From the NCBI GenBank assembly GCA_035771175.1, contig CM069613.1, positions 4,646,001 through 4,710,000 on the forward strand: 64,000 nt of DNA, given 5' to 3'. Under the pieces are notes generated by a model, which saw only the letters and a program-made list of their open reading frames with translations, was not told the DNA's origin and did no database searches. Shown in pieces: positions 63,049 through 64,000 of the stretch (the stretch's first letter is position 1; the number at the start of each line of letters is the position of its first letter). A program made the translations under genes and the position numbers. The stretch is from Paratinospora sagittata (taxonomy: Eukaryota > Streptophyta > Magnoliopsida > Ranunculales > Menispermaceae).

Positions 63049-63194
63049 ATGTGTTTGGTTCGTTGAAACTCGAAAACAGTTTATCAAAATTTACAAAAAA
63101 AACAAACTGTTTTCAGGAAAAAATAAAATATTATTTTATGAATTTTTACTTTTTAAGTTATATTTTACTTTTTGGATCACGAATAAAACACAAT
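63049..63194. repeat. MITE-like inverted-repeat element
   Basis: The left ATGTGTTTGGTTCGTTGAAA and the inverted right ATTGTGTTTTATTCGTGATC share the GTGTTT-TTCGT pattern. The right end resembles the left end of the element at 37043. Confidence 0.5.
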
Positions 63195-63852
63195 TTAAAA
63201 AGAAAAAGAAAAAAAAATGTGGGATCGTTCACTCAACATTAAGTGAGACACACTATATCCCTTTAGTGGTGCTTATTTTAAGTGAATTAGTTTTTGTGGT
63301 GCACATAAGGTAGTTCAGGAGCACCACATGAATTACTAAATAATAAGCTAGCTAAATACTATTAGTCTTATTATTATTTTTTTTCATGTATCAGATTTAG
63401 GAATGATTATCCAATTAGTTCCTTCACTTATGTGTAAACCTCTCAAACTACACACTTTAAATAAGTATATAAAACATTATTAGGTAATTAATTAAATTCC
63501 CAACAACCATGTAAATAAACTCTACCTATAATTAGATAATTGAATTAAAATAAAACAAACCAAATACTCCAAGTAGTTGGGTATTTACAAAAATCATATT
63601 TCATCAAATACGATCGATATCAGGATGGATTTGAGGGGTATCATTTGATGTATTTTTTTGGTGGCCCGTACGGGGGGTCCACAGTATGGATTGTATAACT
63701 TTCCTAAGAGCAGGAAATACGATAACAAGAAGGATACAGAGGAAGCTTCTTTCCATGCATTTTTACCTCTTCTGAGTCTGAGCTCTCCCCTCTTTAAATT
63801 CTTCTCTCTTGTCTTCTCATTTTCTTCATCATCATCATCGTCGTCTCCGACA

Positions 63853-63964
63853 ATGGCTTCCTCCGGCGCCGTCCTCCGTCTCTGTCCAGCTTCCTCCGGC
63901 GTCTGTCTCCTTTCTTCTTCTTCTTCTTCTTTGCAGATTACGAACACACCATCGCTATCTACAG
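63853..63964 (+). CDS. First coding exon of an unidentified gene, probably plastid-targeted
   Basis: ATG at 63853 opens a frame of 37 codons plus one base, MASSGAVLRLCPASSG followed by a Ser run and SLQITNTPSLST, to a good donor (ACAG, then GTGAGT) at 63964/63965. The Ala/Ser-rich, acid-free leader fits a plastid transit peptide. The preceding 100 bases are pyrimidine-rich with a TCATCATCATCATCG run, like a plant 5' UTR. The rest of the gene lies beyond the window. I cannot identify it, and the start is chosen only because it is the first ATG in this context. Confidence 0.6.
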
Positions 63965-64000
63965 GTGAGTATGATATTATTATTAGTTCAGTTCATCACG

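Noticed and set aside
1..64000. tRNA, rRNA or miRNA genes other than U3
   Set aside because: None found by eye on either strand with a convincing structure.

Overview
This is nuclear DNA of a flowering plant, most likely a woody eudicot. The evidence is split genes with GT-AG introns, plastid and endomembrane proteins with close plant homologues, a plant-type Pol III U3 snoRNA gene, AT-rich spacers and dense plant transposable elements. The species cannot be named from the sequence. There is no bacterial, plasmid or CRISPR content. All exon coordinates were read by eye from splice signals, reading phase and family knowledge; no alignment was run.

Layout. 264-4773 (minus): a three-exon gene for the plastid Fe-S assembly protein ABCI7/SufD (500 aa). 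6840-34266 (minus): an eight-exon gene for a KMS1-like vacuole membrane protein (VMP1/SNARE-associated Golgi family, 440 aa). It is stretched to 27.4 kb because its introns carry transposons. Intron 1 alone is 15.4 kb and holds a Copia retrotransposon (19642-32203, two 324-bp LTRs, TTCCC target duplication). That Copia was later split by a 7.55-kb hAT DNA transposon (21322-28869, 17-bp perfect terminal inverted repeats, ATTGCAAC target duplication). The hAT transposase gene (four exons, 1124 aa) has no visible break. A short non-autonomous relative (10908-11793, ATCAAAGG duplication) sits in intron 4 of the same gene, and LINE tails sit in introns 3 and 4. 41071-47577 (plus): a nine-exon 9-lipoxygenase gene (895 aa) with all iron ligands, head to head with KMS1 across about 6.8 kb of repeat-rich spacer.

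From 48 kb on the window is mostly repeats: a duplicated segment (48364-50863 and 58893-60177), one copy of which contains a 5'-truncated LINE with a 13-bp duplication while the other is the empty site; a U3 snoRNA gene with USE, TATA-like box and T-run terminator (about 52427-52729); a candidate 2.9-kb solo LTR (55611-58477); members of a GGGTTGGGT-rich repeat family; a candidate SINE; and small inverted-repeat elements. The first coding exon of another plus-strand gene, with a plastid-type leader, starts at 63853 and runs off the window.

The four protein genes are not a functional cluster: they serve plastid Fe-S assembly, ER/Golgi membrane organisation, oxylipin synthesis and an unknown role. 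I found no credible new biological system. The most informative objects are the nested, apparently intact hAT element with its derivative in the same gene, the LINE empty/filled pair, and the U3 gene.
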